A stretch of DNA of 64,000 bases from Halomonas sp. LR3S48 (GCF_025725665.1 NZ_CP107009.1:372001-436000); one strand, 5' to 3'. Positions 47,803 to 55,979 are shown, counted from the first letter of the stretch. The notes: generated by a model not told the origin, from the sequence alone. Translations and numbers: made by a program.

Positions 47803-48178
47803 CCGGCTCCCCTCCGCTACCTGATATGGCAACCGGCTCGGCGGTCACGTGGGTCAGGTTGCCCTGCTGGCGTAGCTCGGCCGATAGCTGCGGCGAGTGG
47901 GCCGCCTCCAGGGTGCGGCGGTCGAAGCGCAATGCGATCGGCCAGGGTCCGCTTCCGCTTGGAGTGGCACGGGTTTCCGCCAGGGTTCCCCCGGCATCCC
48001 GCAATTGCACCCGGAGTTCGGCATCCTCACTCACCTCCAGCCCGCCTGGGGGAGTCACCCGAACGTTGAGCTCGGCAAAATCGGGCGTGCCGGCACAGCC
48101 GGCCAGCACCACCAAGGCTAAGGCCCCGAGAAGCCACCGGCCTGGAAAGGTTTGCATTGCCGTACGTGATGAAGACAT
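47774..48178 (-). CDS. YbaY-family lipoprotein
   Basis: 134 residues. Lipoprotein signal with VVLAGC and the lipidated cysteine C28. The mature part LNVRVTPPGGLEVSEDAELRVQLRDAGGTLAE to LRFDRRTLEAAHSPQLSAEL fits the YbaY/YscW secretin-pilotin-like beta-sandwich family. Role in E. coli is unclear. ATG 48178 is the start next to the signal; the long open frame upstream overlaps yciH in another frame. Overlaps the sirtuin gene end-to-end. Confidence 0.8.
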   Translation of the reverse strand: MSSSRTAMQTFPGRWLLGALALVVLAGCAGTPDFAELNVRVTPPGGLEVSEDAELRVQLRDAGGTLAETRATPSGSGPWPIALRFDRRTLEAAHSPQLSAELRQQGNLTHVTAEPVAISGSGGEPVSLPLDPRP

Positions 48179-48191
48179 GACGTTCCCTCGT

Positions 48192-48566
48192 TCAGCCGCC
48201 CGCGAGCTTGACGGTATAGCCCAGGCGCTCGAGCTCTGCCTTGAGCAGTTCGCGATGGTCACCCTGGATCTCGATGACCCCATCGTTGGTCGAGCCACCG
48301 GTACCGCAGCGCTTCTTGAGCGTCTTGGCCAGCGCCTTGAGCTCGGACCCTGGTAGTGGCAGCCCGGTGATGGTAGTGACTCCCTTGCCCTTGCGGCCAC
48401 TTGTCTCGCGTCGAATGCGTACGACGCCGTCGAGAGTGGCGATGCGCTCCTGCTCGGCCAGCTCGGCGCAACGGCAGTCGTCCCGCGGCTGTCGGCAGTT
48501 GGGGCAGATATCGCCATGTTCGGTGGAATAGACCAGGCCGCGCAGTTGGTCCTGCAGTGAGGCCAT
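48192..48566 (-). CDS. yciH: SUI1/eIF1-like translation factor YciH
   Basis: 124 residues. Zn-type N terminus with CPNCRQPRDDCRC, then a SUI1 domain (RRETSGRKGKGVTTITGLPLPGSELKALAKTLKKRCGTGGSTNDGVIEIQGDHRELLKAELERLGY). Bacterial YciH discriminates against non-canonical initiation complexes and is linked to stress translation. It starts at ATG 48566 and lies just upstream of the YbaY-like gene. Confidence 0.93.
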   Translation of the reverse strand: MASLQDQLRGLVYSTEHGDICPNCRQPRDDCRCAELAEQERIATLDGVVRIRRETSGRKGKGVTTITGLPLPGSELKALAKTLKKRCGTGGSTNDGVIEIQGDHRELLKAELERLGYTVKLAGG

Positions 48567-48704
48567 GAAAGCTCCTGACGTCAGGAAAAGCGAAGTGTGA
48601 TGATAACGCCCAGTTGGGCTCGTGCCTATGTGCCTTCCCCGAGGGAAGGCTGCATGAGTCGAAACGGAAAAACGGAGGAGAATCGAGAAAGGGCTGCACT
48701 GGGC

Positions 48705-49403
48705 TCAGCGAGCGTGGGCGACCTGCCGATCATCCATGGCCCTGGTGTGCGCCAGGTTCTCGATCACCGTGGGCAGCTGGTACATGCTGCTGATCATGAT
48801 CGCCCCTTCGGGAGTCTCCTCGGCATCGGGATAACGGTTGAGGTGGATCACCGTCATGCCGGCATCGAGTGCGGCCCTCACGCCCACCAAGGCGTCGTCG
48901 ATGGCAATGCAATCCTCGGCATCGAAGCCCATCAGGTTGGCAGCGTGCAGGTAGAGGCGCGGGTCGGGCTTCCAGCACTTGGCGGTATAGCCACTGTAGA
49001 GATGAGTGCCGAAGAAATCGGCGAAGCCGATAGCCTTCAATGAAGTGACGATCTTGTTCTCGGGGCCATTGGAAACCACGCCGCACGGATAGTTGGCCAG
49101 GGCCAGGAGGGCTTCGCGGGCTCCCGTGATCGCCGTCAGCTCGGTCTCGAGTCGCCGATTCAGGTTGCTGCGCATGGTGGTTTCGGTTTCGGCCAGGTGC
49201 AGCGGGTCGACGCTGCCGTAGCGATCCTCGAGCACTGCCACGATATTGCGAAAGCGGCTGCCGCGGAATTCACCGATGTAGTCACTGGCCTGGAAGGGTA
49301 GCCCCAGCCGGGTCAGGCTGGCGGCCATTTCGGCGGCCAGCAGAGGCTCGCTGTCGACCAGCGTGCCGTCACAATCGAAAAGTAGGCATAGGGGGCGAAT
49401 CAT
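48705..49403 (-). CDS. HAD-family phosphatase (YieH/GPH-like), copy 1
   Basis: 232 residues. HAD motif I FDCDGTLVDSE (nucleophile D9/10, acid D11/12), cap domain residues about 18-90, motif II SNG, motif III K in KCWKPDP and motif IV DDALVG. Hydrolyses a small phosphate ester; sugar phosphates or 6-phosphogluconate are typical of close relatives. A paralogue of the same length lies at 52167-52865. Single-gene unit. Confidence 0.88.
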   Translation of the reverse strand: MIRPLCLLFDCDGTLVDSEPLLAAEMAASLTRLGLPFQASDYIGEFRGSRFRNIVAVLEDRYGSVDPLHLAETETTMRSNLNRRLETELTAITGAREALLALANYPCGVVSNGPENKIVTSLKAIGFADFFGTHLYSGYTAKCWKPDPRLYLHAANLMGFDAEDCIAIDDALVGVRAALDAGMTVIHLNRYPDAEETPEGAIMISSMYQLPTVIENLAHTRAMDDRQVAHAR

Positions 49404-49845
49404 ACCGATATTCCTTCGCAGTCCTGTGACTGTCGAGCACCGTTACCTCTTGTATCGGCATGCGGACCGTGAAGTTTAGGCTGCCGCATGTTTGCGAACG
49501 CTGTTTCCTAAGTATTGCCCATCATGTCGAACTCTGCAACGAGGGCGAGAGAAAACCTCCGAGAAAGGTGGATGGTGTCTGCCTAGAACAGACCCATGTG
49601 CCAGAAATCACCACCTTTCAGCCACTATCCGGCATCGAATTGGCATGCCTTGATGATTCTCAAATTATTGTTTATGAAGTTTTTTTTGTCATTGTTGGCT
49701 TGTTGGCCCGACTGCTGCAACCTTCAAGGCGAGTACGACGTGCCGGTCGAGGTCATAGCGCCAAGCCATATTCGCTCCTCACCGGCATGACATCGAAGCC
49801 TCGGCTTCAAGGAAACTCACGTTCAACTCCTTTGGAGGTGCGAAC
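49404..49845. other. AT-rich intergenic region
   Basis: 442 bases between the divergent HAD gene and the first acidic-protein gene, so it should hold promoters for both. Unusually AT-rich for this replicon (T-rich around 49660-49700). A 129-codon open frame crosses it, but it has no ribosome site and runs into the acidic gene. No clear promoter could be assigned. Confidence 0.5.
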
Positions 49846-50346
49846 ATGATGTCCAAGGAATTTCTCAAGAAACTCGGCATCGTCGGTATCACTTTTGGCC
49901 TGACCGCCAGTCCGCTGGCCCTTGCCGATTTCCATGACGAAGAGGACGAGCAGGGTGCCGTACCTCAGGAAACGGTTCCGGGTGAAGCCGGTGGTTCAAT
50001 GGGTAGCGATGATACAGGCGCAGGTGCAGGTGCTGACACCGGTATCGAAGCTGGCGCCGAAACGGGTGATAGCGGCCTGGGTACCGACGCCGACACCAGC
50101 ACCGATGCCAATACGGATATGAGCACCGGAACGGGTACGGATGCGGGCGGTGCCATGGGTACCGATGATACGGGTACCAGTGCAGGTGCGGGTGCCGATA
50201 CCGGTGTGGAAGCCGGTGCCGAAACGGGTGATAGCGGCCTGGGTACCGACGCAGATACCAACACCGATGTAAGCACTGACGAGTGGGAAGAAGAGAACGA
50301 AGAGGAAGAGTGGGAAGAGGATCAGGATGACGACCAGGATTGGTAA
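49846..50346 (+). CDS. Exported acidic repeat protein, copy 1
   Basis: 166 residues, family not recognised. Signal peptide from MMSKEFLKKLG to LALADFHDEE (cleavage near residue 27, ALA-DF). The mature part is low-complexity D/G/A/T/S-rich with a unit of about 34 residues occurring twice (ADTGIEAGAETGDSGLGTDADT and its near-copy), then an E/W-rich tail EWEEENEEEEWEEDQDDDQDW. It has almost no basic residues after the signal peptide, giving an extreme negative charge suited to cation binding or to halophilic extracellular or periplasmic life. GGAGGTGCGAAC precedes ATG 49846. Paralogue follows at 50722. Confidence 0.8.
   Translation: MMSKEFLKKLGIVGITFGLTASPLALADFHDEEDEQGAVPQETVPGEAGGSMGSDDTGAGAGADTGIEAGAETGDSGLGTDADTSTDANTDMSTGTGTDAGGAMGTDDTGTSAGAGADTGVEAGAETGDSGLGTDADTNTDVSTDEWEEENEEEEWEEDQDDDQDW
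50056..50252 (+). repeat. Internal tandem duplication in acidic gene 1
   Basis: A 35-base stretch at 50056-50090 recurs identically at 50218-50252. The surrounding roughly 100 bases of each copy are nearly identical and in frame, 162 bases apart, which indicates a recent intragenic duplication. Confidence 0.85.
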
Positions 50347-50721
50347 GGTCTGACACCCAAGGAGGGGTAGTCGCTATCACGGATGATGGCGACGTCACCT
50401 GAAAGGTTGATGATGATCAACCGCCTCGGAACCGCCCCCGGCCATGCCGGGGGCGGGTCTTTTTGTGTGGTCGGGTTTATGGCCTGAGGACAGAGCGAGG
50501 CGTTCATTCCATGCGCATGTGCCATTTTTCTCCAATGCAACGCGGCGCGAATCGTGTCCAAGAGGTCGGTGTATTGTTCCATATCCACTTGTAAAAAAAG
50601 AATTTTTTGTTTCTTGTGGCAAGGGTGGTCTGTATTTCGCTTTCTTCAGGGGGCGTCGGAATCCCTGTGGTTTCGGTCATACATTCAGGAAGCAAGTTCA
50701 AACTTCACTGGAGGTACGAAC
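50347..50721 (+). other. Intergenic region between the two acidic genes
   Basis: 375 bases. It contains the terminator of copy 1 at 50432-50464, then AT-rich sequence (50580-50620) likely holding the promoter of copy 2. No gene recognised. Confidence 0.6.
50432..50464 (+). terminator. Terminator of acidic gene 1
   Basis: An 11-base perfect stem (50432-50442 with 50446-50456), loop CAT, followed by GTCTTTTT. Separates the two paralogues into independent transcripts. Confidence 0.92.
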
Positions 50722-51045
50722 ATGATGTCCAACGAATTCCTCAAGAAGCTCGGTGTCGTCGGTATTGCCTTTGGCCTGACCGCCAGTCCGCTGGCCCTGG
50801 CCGATTTCCATGACGAGGAAGAGAATCAGGAAACCTATCCGGAAGAGACCGCCCCGGATACCAACGGCAACGCTCAGAGCGATGCTGACTTCGATTCCGT
50901 CGAGTACGAGAACGAAGAGGAAGAGTGGGAAACCGACGAATGGGAAGAGGAGAACGAAGAGGAAGAGTGGGAAACTGACGAGTGGGAAGAAGAGAATGAA
51001 GAGGAAGAGTGGGAAGAGGAAGGTGACGCCGACCAGGATTGGTAA
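50722..51045 (+). CDS. Exported acidic repeat protein, copy 2
   Basis: 107 residues, unknown family. Its signal peptide is nearly identical to copy 1 (MMSNEFLKKLGVVGIAFGLT, then ASPLALADFHDEE). The mature protein is a linker followed by three copies of a 14-residue unit rich in Glu and Trp, and ends GDADQDW. The DQDW C terminus is shared with copy 1 despite different middle regions, implying selection on both ends. GGAGGTACGAAC precedes ATG 50722; the longer frame upstream is leader. A fixed Trp spacing within poly-Glu suggests a cation- or surface-binding helix. Confidence 0.8.
   Translation: MMSNEFLKKLGVVGIAFGLTASPLALADFHDEEENQETYPEETAPDTNGNAQSDADFDSVEYENEEEEWETDEWEEENEEEEWETDEWEEENEEEEWEEEGDADQDW
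50911..51036 (+). repeat. Three 42-base tandem units in acidic gene 2
   Basis: Units start at 50911, 50953 and 50995, each opening with AACGAAGAGGAAGAGTGGGA or a close variant. The period of 42 bases keeps frame, so copy number can change without breaking the protein. Confidence 0.85.
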
Positions 51046-51075
51046 TGGCCGTGGCTCACTGACCCACCCACGATC

Positions 51076-51110
51076 GATCGCCCCCGGCCCCGTCGGGGGC
51101 GATCTCTTTT
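51076..51110 (+). terminator. Terminator of acidic gene 2
   Basis: An 11-base stem (51076-51086 with 51094-51104), 7-base loop, followed by TCTTTT. It lies between convergent genes but has no T run on the minus strand. Confidence 0.85.
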
Positions 51111-51112
51111 GT

Positions 51113-51688
51113 CTAGGTGTCCGTCGGTTCGGCCTGCTTCGGTGAAGCCTCTTCGATGGTCTCGCCCTCGGGTGAGAGCAGGTACCAGTGCCCGCCCATG
51201 TGATCAAGGCCTTGGCCAAGGGCATCGCCGGGGTAGACGTCACGAGCGAAGTAGTAGAGCGGCCAGCCGTTGTAGGTAACCTGCTGTGTGCCGTCCTCTC
51301 TTTCGATCACGCCCAAGCGCTCTTCGTCGACCTGTTCGCCGCCAGCCGGCAGCTCTTCGGTGGTATAGGGCGGCCAGGCAATGGCGCAGCTTTCATCGCA
51401 GGTGCTGTAATCGCCGCCCTGCTCATCCTGCGTAAAGATGTAGAGGCTCTTGCCATCCTGGTTGGTCAGGTAGCTGCCGAAGGCCTCCTCTTCGCGGGTC
51501 TCGACGCGGGCCTGGTCGATTGGATCGGATGTGGCCTCGAGCTGCTGTTCCGATTCCTCGGGGCTCATGCCCTCGACCTTTGCCGGGTCGTCGTTCTCGC
51601 CGGTCTGTGCGTTTTCCTGTTGGGCCAATACCGGGGCGATGAGGAATATCGCCGCCAGCATGCCGCCTGCCAGCACGCTTGACTTCAT
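51113..51688 (-). CDS. Exported COG4315-type protein with Yx(F/W/Y)xxD repeats
   Basis: 191 residues. Signal peptide (hydrophobic residues 6-19, cleavage near VLA-QQ), an acidic linker (25-65), then two copies of the PF03640 repeat: YLTNQDGKSLYIFTQDEQGG and VTYNGWPLYYFARDVYPGD, with CDESCAIAWPPY between. Such periplasmic or surface proteins are of unknown function. ATG 51688 precedes the signal; AAGGAGAGG lies upstream on the minus strand. Confidence 0.82.
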   Translation of the reverse strand: MKSSVLAGGMLAAIFLIAPVLAQQENAQTGENDDPAKVEGMSPEESEQQLEATSDPIDQARVETREEEAFGSYLTNQDGKSLYIFTQDEQGGDYSTCDESCAIAWPPYTTEELPAGGEQVDEERLGVIEREDGTQQVTYNGWPLYYFARDVYPGDALGQGLDHMGGHWYLLSPEGETIEEASPKQAEPTDT

Positions 51689-51751
51689 GTCGACCTCTCC
51701 TTGGTAAGGCGTTGCTTTAACTGTAGGTAGCCCCAAGGCATTGGCGCAAGG

Positions 51752-52108
51752 TCAGCGCTGGCGGGACAGCCGCCTCGAATTGGCGCTGCTCCGGCGATGA
51801 TAGGGGGTCATGGTACGCCGGCCGGTGACCCACCAGGGAGCTGTTTGGCCGAAGGCCATCTGGAGCATGGCTTTCTGTATCTCGAAGCCGGTTTCCATGC
51901 TGGCCTCGAGCTTCTCGGTCACCATACGTTGGTTTTCCTTGAGCATCCCGGGGCTGGTGGGAGACTGGGTCTGCCATAGGCCATTGCGCATGGCGATGGT
52001 ACTGAACGAGGTGGACCACAGCTCGAAGGCCATGACGCTCAGTTTCCATATGTCCAGCATGGCGGCAGGCGTATAGGGCATGAGCGGAGAATGTGGGAGG
52101 GATGGCAT
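51752..52108 (-). CDS. Small hypothetical protein
   Basis: 118 residues. Helical, Met- and Gln-rich middle (LDIWKLSVMAFELWSTSFSTIAM to EIQKAMLQMAFG) followed by a basic tail. This vaguely recalls granule-associated phasin-like proteins, but that is not strong enough to name. AAGGAG stands 6 bases before ATG 52108, a clear start. It overlaps no neighbour and lies between the COG4315-type gene and the second HAD gene. Confidence 0.65.
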   Translation of the reverse strand: MPSLPHSPLMPYTPAAMLDIWKLSVMAFELWSTSFSTIAMRNGLWQTQSPTSPGMLKENQRMVTEKLEASMETGFEIQKAMLQMAFGQTAPWWVTGRRTMTPYHRRSSANSRRLSRQR

Positions 52109-52166
52109 TTATGACTCCTTGTCATTTGACGGTGGTGTTTCCTGTACCTACCCCCCCCATCTTAGG

Positions 52167-52865
52167 CTACTTCATGCTGCGATGCAGCATGAAGTCATGC
52201 ATCGCTTGCTGTGACAGGCGTTCCACCGCTGCCGGCAGGTCGCGAGCGTGATGAATGGCCGTGACACCGGCGGGTGTCGCTTCCAGCTCGGGGAACCGGT
52301 TGAGGTGGATGACCTGCATGCCGGCAGCCAGGCCGGCGGCGATCCCGACGGCGGCATCGTCGATCACCACGCAGCGCTCCGGCGGATGGCCCATGGCTTC
52401 GGCCGCCTTGAGGTAGAGAGCAGGGTCCGGTTTCCAGACGCCCAAGCTGTAAGCGCTGAACAGGTTGTCGCCGAAATGGGGCGCGAAACCGACGCACTCC
52501 ATGGCGCAGCGAATCTTGCGCTCCGGGCCGTTGGACACCACCGCACGAGGGTGGTCGCGTAGTGCATCCAGTGCTTCGTCCATGCCGGGGATCGGTATGA
52601 GCTGCTCGCGCATGCGCGCATCCATCAATTCTCGCATCGCCGCTTCCATGGCCTGCCGCTGAGCCTCGCCCAGCGCTCGATGACGACGTTCCAACTCGTG
52701 CACGATGGTCAGGAAGCGCACGCCACGGAACTCCTCCATGTATTGCGTCGCCGTAAAGGGCAAGCCGTAGCGGGGCAGGACCTCGGCCATGACCTCGGCG
52801 AGCAGGATTTCACTGTCGACCAGGGTGCCGTCGGAGTCGAAGAGCAGGCAGAGCGGAGCGGACAT
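52167..52865 (-). CDS. HAD-family phosphatase, copy 2
   Basis: 232 residues, clear paralogue of the gene at 48705-49403. Motif I FDSDGTLVDSE, motif II SNG (VVSNGPERKI), motif III K in VWKPDP, motif IV DDAAVG. The C-terminal HLNRFPELEATPAGVTAIHHARDLPAAVERL resembles copy 1. ATG 52865 follows AAGAGGT; the frame stays open far upstream, but only antisense-free over dctM in the wrong frame, so the long version is not real. Likely a sugar-phosphate phosphatase linked to the adjacent sugar-acid genes. Confidence 0.88.
   Translation of the reverse strand: MSAPLCLLFDSDGTLVDSEILLAEVMAEVLPRYGLPFTATQYMEEFRGVRFLTIVHELERRHRALGEAQRQAMEAAMRELMDARMREQLIPIPGMDEALDALRDHPRAVVSNGPERKIRCAMECVGFAPHFGDNLFSAYSLGVWKPDPALYLKAAEAMGHPPERCVVIDDAAVGIAAGLAAGMQVIHLNRFPELEATPAGVTAIHHARDLPAAVERLSQQAMHDFMLHRSMK
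52169..52195 (-). other. Perfect hairpin across the HAD copy 2 stop codon
   Basis: 12-base perfect arms ACTTCATGCTGC and GCAGCATGAAGT around a GAT loop. It overlaps the last codons and stop. There is no T run, so it may be a 3'-end stabiliser. Confidence 0.45.
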
Positions 52866-52885
52866 GCGAGACCTCTTGAGTAGAG

Positions 52886-52911
52886 GCGTCACGCCTGCAA
52901 CGGCGTGACGC
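52886..52911 (-). other. Hairpin downstream of dctM
   Basis: 10-base perfect arms (52886-52895 with 52902-52911), 5 bases past the dctM stop. Only CTCTAC follows on the minus strand, so it is a weak terminator or processing hairpin. Confidence 0.45.
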
Positions 52912-52915
52912 GGGG

Positions 52916-54223
52916 TTAGACGAAATCCGGCACCAGCAGTTCGGGAATCGCCAGGATCAGCTGCGGATAGAGAATCAGCAGCAGGATCACGGCGAGCATG
53001 ATGGCCAGGTAAAGCATGGTGGTCCCCAGCGCCTTGAGCAGCGGGATGCCGCCGATCTTGGCCGAGATCATCAGGCACAGACCGTAGGGCGGCGTGATCA
53101 GGCCGAGCCCCAGGGCCATGACCCCGATCACCCCGAACTGCACCGGATGGATGCCGGCCTGCATCGCCAAGGGCTGGAAGATCGGTGCCATGATCGCCAT
53201 CGCCGGCAGCGAATCCATGAAGGTGCCGATGACCAGCATCACCGCGGTCATGATCAGCAGAAGCACGACCGGGTCGGCAATATTGACCCCGGCCATCAGC
53301 TTGGGCGGGATCTGGTAGAAGCTGATCAGGTAGCCGAAGATCGCCGCACCCACCAGGCTGAACAGCGACAGCGAGCACAGCCGCACGGTGGCGGTGGAAG
53401 CGTCGAGGACGTCGCGGAACCTGAGTTCGCGATAGACGATGAAGCCCAGCGCCAATGCATAGAGTACCGCGATCATGGCCGCTTCGGTGGGCGTGACGAT
53501 GCCGAGCGTGATGCCGCCGATGATCACCACCGGGATACCTGCCGCCATCATGCCGTCCTTGCCCGAACGCAGCAGTTCGCTGAACGAAGCGCGTGGGCGC
53601 ACCGGCACCTGGTAGCGGCGCACATAGCCCAGGTTCACGGCGAGCTGGGCCACGCCGATCATGATCCCCGGCAGGATGCCGCCGAGGAACAGCCCGGCGA
53701 TCGAGGTATTGGTCAAGGCGCCCCAGACGATCATGTTGATCGAGGGCGGAATGATGATGCCCATCACCGACGAGGCGGCGGTGACCGCCACGGCGAAGTG
53801 TGCCGGATAGCCCTCGCGTTTCATGGCCGGTATCAGCACCGTACCCACCCCGGCGCTGTCGGCGGTGGAGGAGCCGGACACCCCGGCGAAGAGCATGCTC
53901 ACCATTACATTGACATGGGCCAGCGCGCCCTTGAAATGGCCGACCAGCAGCATGCACAGCGTGATCAGCCGGTCGGTGATGCGCGCCGCGTTCATCAGGT
54001 TGCCGGCCAGCAGGAACAGCGGCACCGCCAGCAACACGAACGAATCCATGCCGTTGTACATGCGCTGGAACATTACCCAGAAGGTCAGGCGGGGGTCGAG
54101 TACGATGATGCCGGAGGCGGTGAGGATCAGCGCCATGGCGATCGGCACGCCGGCCACGATGAGCACCCCCAGCAGGCCGAACAGCAGCCAGGGCAAGAAG
54201 AATATCCACTCCATGGGCAGCAT
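52916..54223 (-). CDS. dctM: TRAP transporter large permease DctM
   Basis: 435 residues, about 12 helices, DctM/SiaM group. Conserved segments are FLLAGNLMNAARITDRLI, SGSSTADSAGVGTVLIPAMKREGY, IPPSINMIVWGAL and TPTEAAMIAVLYAL. It moves the substrate with Na+ together with DctQ. Start ATG 54223 forms TGATG with dctQ; ATG 54214 is a possible alternative. Confidence 0.94.
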   Translation of the reverse strand: MLPMEWIFFLPWLLFGLLGVLIVAGVPIAMALILTASGIIVLDPRLTFWVMFQRMYNGMDSFVLLAVPLFLLAGNLMNAARITDRLITLCMLLVGHFKGALAHVNVMVSMLFAGVSGSSTADSAGVGTVLIPAMKREGYPAHFAVAVTAASSVMGIIIPPSINMIVWGALTNTSIAGLFLGGILPGIMIGVAQLAVNLGYVRRYQVPVRPRASFSELLRSGKDGMMAAGIPVVIIGGITLGIVTPTEAAMIAVLYALALGFIVYRELRFRDVLDASTATVRLCSLSLFSLVGAAIFGYLISFYQIPPKLMAGVNIADPVVLLLIMTAVMLVIGTFMDSLPAMAIMAPIFQPLAMQAGIHPVQFGVIGVMALGLGLITPPYGLCLMISAKIGGIPLLKALGTTMLYLAIMLAVILLLILYPQLILAIPELLVPDFV

Positions 54224-54840
54224 CAGCGGTCGCCTCCATGCCGGTTGGGATCGAGAGAAGGGAGGCCGTGCTTGACGTTCAACGGCGTGTTGCCCGATTC
54301 GCTGACATCAATGGTGTCGAGGTCGCTCGGTGTGTTCAGGCTTCTCTCCATGGCGTCCATGCCATACAGCGCGGCATGTAGCAGCCGTTGCAGGCTGAAC
54401 AGCACCATGAACACCCCGCTGACGGCGAAGACCGAATAGACGTAGACCATCGACAGCCCCGAGGCGGTGGCGTTGCGGCGCAGCCCGGACAGCCCGAAGT
54501 CCTTGCCGTAGACGACGAAGAGAATGCCGAGCAGCAGGCAGGCCAGGTCGCGAACCACGCGGGTGGCCAGGTCGGCCCGCGTGCCGCGGGGAAAGGCTTC
54601 GAGCACGAAATGGTCGGCGTGCAGGACGCCGACGGCGGCTCCCAGCATGACCATCCACTGGAAGGCGAAGCGACTGAATTCCTCGGTCCAGTAGAGACGC
54701 GGCATGAAGGGCAGGTTACGGCTCAGCACCTGGTAGATGATGAACAGGTTGAAGCCGAATACCAGCGCCAGCAGCAACACATGCAGCAGACGCTCGATGC
54801 CGCGATTGAGCCATGCCAGGCCTTGAAGCAAACGGGACAT
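54223..54840 (-). CDS. dctQ: TRAP transporter small permease DctQ
   Basis: 205 residues, four hydrophobic helices (about 20-38, 55-75, 95-112 and 125-150), with the DctQ motif RLYWTEEFSRFAFQWMVMLGAAVGV. The C-terminal 40 residues are hydrophilic. It sits between dctP (gap with hairpin) and dctM (one-base overlap). Confidence 0.9.
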   Translation of the reverse strand: MSRLLQGLAWLNRGIERLLHVLLLALVFGFNLFIIYQVLSRNLPFMPRLYWTEEFSRFAFQWMVMLGAAVGVLHADHFVLEAFPRGTRADLATRVVRDLACLLLGILFVVYGKDFGLSGLRRNATASGLSMVYVYSVFAVSGVFMVLFSLQRLLHAALYGMDAMERSLNTPSDLDTIDVSESGNTPLNVKHGLPSLDPNRHGGDR

Positions 54841-54867
54841 GACGATTTCCTGTGGGTCGGGAGAGGG

Positions 54868-54888
54868 GCGCCCGGCACTGCCGGGCGC
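54868..54888 (-). other. Hairpin between dctP and dctQ
   Basis: 8-base perfect stem (54868-54875 with 54881-54888), 6 bases after the dctP stop. No T run. Intergenic hairpins here commonly keep the binding-protein message more abundant than the permease message. Confidence 0.5.
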
Positions 54889-54894
54889 GTATGC

Positions 54895-55908
54895 TCACTC
54901 GGCGTCGACGATCATGCGATGCAGATCGGCAAGGCCCATTTCCTCGATCACGCTCTGCAATGGCTCCTCCACCACTGCCTGCATGCGCTCGCGATCGAGC
55001 TCGTGCAGGGTGGCGCCCTCTTCGGCCAGCAGCTCGAGCGCCTCGGCGTCCTGCTCGAGCTGAACTTCGCGGGCGTAGCTCGCCGACTCCTCGGCGGCTT
55101 CCTGGACCATCTGCTGCTGCTCCTCGGATAGGCGGTCCCAGCTCATCTGCGACATGGTCAGCAGGCGCACGGTGATGTCGTGCTCGGAGAGCCCGATGTG
55201 CGGCGCGACCTCATGGAAGCGCATACGATGAATCCACTCGGCCTCGTTGAGCAGGCCGTCGATGGCACCTACCTGCAGGCCGGTATAGATCTCTTCCCAC
55301 TCCATCACCGTGGGATCGGCGCCCAGCGCCTCCCAGGCGGTGATAAGCGGCTTGGTGGGATTGGTGCGCAGCTTCAAGCCTTCGAGATCCTCGAGGCTTT
55401 CCAGTGGCTCGGTGCTGACGATCTGACGCTTGCCGCCACCGTAGAAGGCGAGAATGCGCACATCGGTCTCTGCGCTGATACGATCGGCGATCTCGCGGCC
55501 CACGTCGCCGTCGAGCACTGCTTGCCAGTGCTCTTCGTCGCGATAGAGAAAGGGGATCGAGAACACGTTGGCGGTGGAGGAGAAATCGGTAATCAACCCA
55601 GGGTTGATGATCGAGAGGTCGAGCGCCCCGGCCATCTGCTGCTCGAACATCTCGGTCTCGTGTCCGAGCACGGAGTTGCCCAGGATCTCGACGCCGATCT
55701 CGCCGTCGCTCTTCTCGTCGAGCAGCTCCTTGAAGCGGGTCGCGCCCAGGTGGTAGGCGGTGTCTTCGGTGCCGCCGTGGCCGAAGCGCAGCTCCGCGGC
55801 TTGCGTCGTGCCGGCCAAGCCCAGGGTAGCGGCCAGCGTGGCACCGGCGAGCAGTCCGGCTACGGTGGGGCGAAGAGCGGTTTTTGGATCGATCCAGCTG
55901 AGAGTCAT
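54895..55908 (-). CDS. dctP: TRAP transporter substrate-binding protein DctP
   Basis: 337 residues. Signal peptide with cleavage near residue 37 (TQA-AE), preceded by an unusually long N terminus. DctP landmarks are LRFGHGGTEDTAYHLGATRFKELLDEKSDGEI, GLKLRTNPTKPLITAWEALGADPTVMEWEEIYTGLQ with the carboxylate-binding Arg, and VGAIDGLLNEAEWIHRM. The neighbouring KDG kinase and 2-ketoacid reductase suggest an aldonic or uronic acid ligand. A LacI-type palindrome lies in its first codons. Confidence 0.92.
   Translation of the reverse strand: MTLSWIDPKTALRPTVAGLLAGATLAATLGLAGTTQAAELRFGHGGTEDTAYHLGATRFKELLDEKSDGEIGVEILGNSVLGHETEMFEQQMAGALDLSIINPGLITDFSSTANVFSIPFLYRDEEHWQAVLDGDVGREIADRISAETDVRILAFYGGGKRQIVSTEPLESLEDLEGLKLRTNPTKPLITAWEALGADPTVMEWEEIYTGLQVGAIDGLLNEAEWIHRMRFHEVAPHIGLSEHDITVRLLTMSQMSWDRLSEEQQQMVQEAAEESASYAREVQLEQDAEALELLAEEGATLHELDRERMQAVVEEPLQSVIEEMGLADLHRMIVDAE
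55885..55896. promoter_or_regulatory. LacI-type operator inside the dctP start region
   Basis: Perfect palindrome TGGATCGATCCA, followed on the minus strand by AAAAA, in codons 5-8 of dctP. It shares TGGATNGATCCAAAA with the site at 57082 in front of the adjacent LacI-family gene. Confidence 0.65.
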
Positions 55909-55979
55909 AAAAACACCTCTTGTTATGTCGAAGCCACATGAGTGATGTGGATGGCTGGCGTTCGCGGCAGTTGCCGCTT

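Noticed and set aside
49460..49849. 129-codon frame upstream of acidic gene 1
   Set aside because: No ribosome binding site, no family, AT-rich promoter-like sequence, and it ends inside the next gene's start.
50056..51036. Repeats resembling a CRISPR array
   Set aside because: Repeats are in frame, code for acidic peptides and have no unique spacers of uniform length; no cas genes nearby.
52167..54239. 690-codon minus-strand frame joining HAD copy 2 with upstream sequence
   Set aside because: Only the last 232 codons are HAD-like. The rest overlaps dctM out of frame and is H/R/G-rich noise. A good start with ribosome site exists at 52865.
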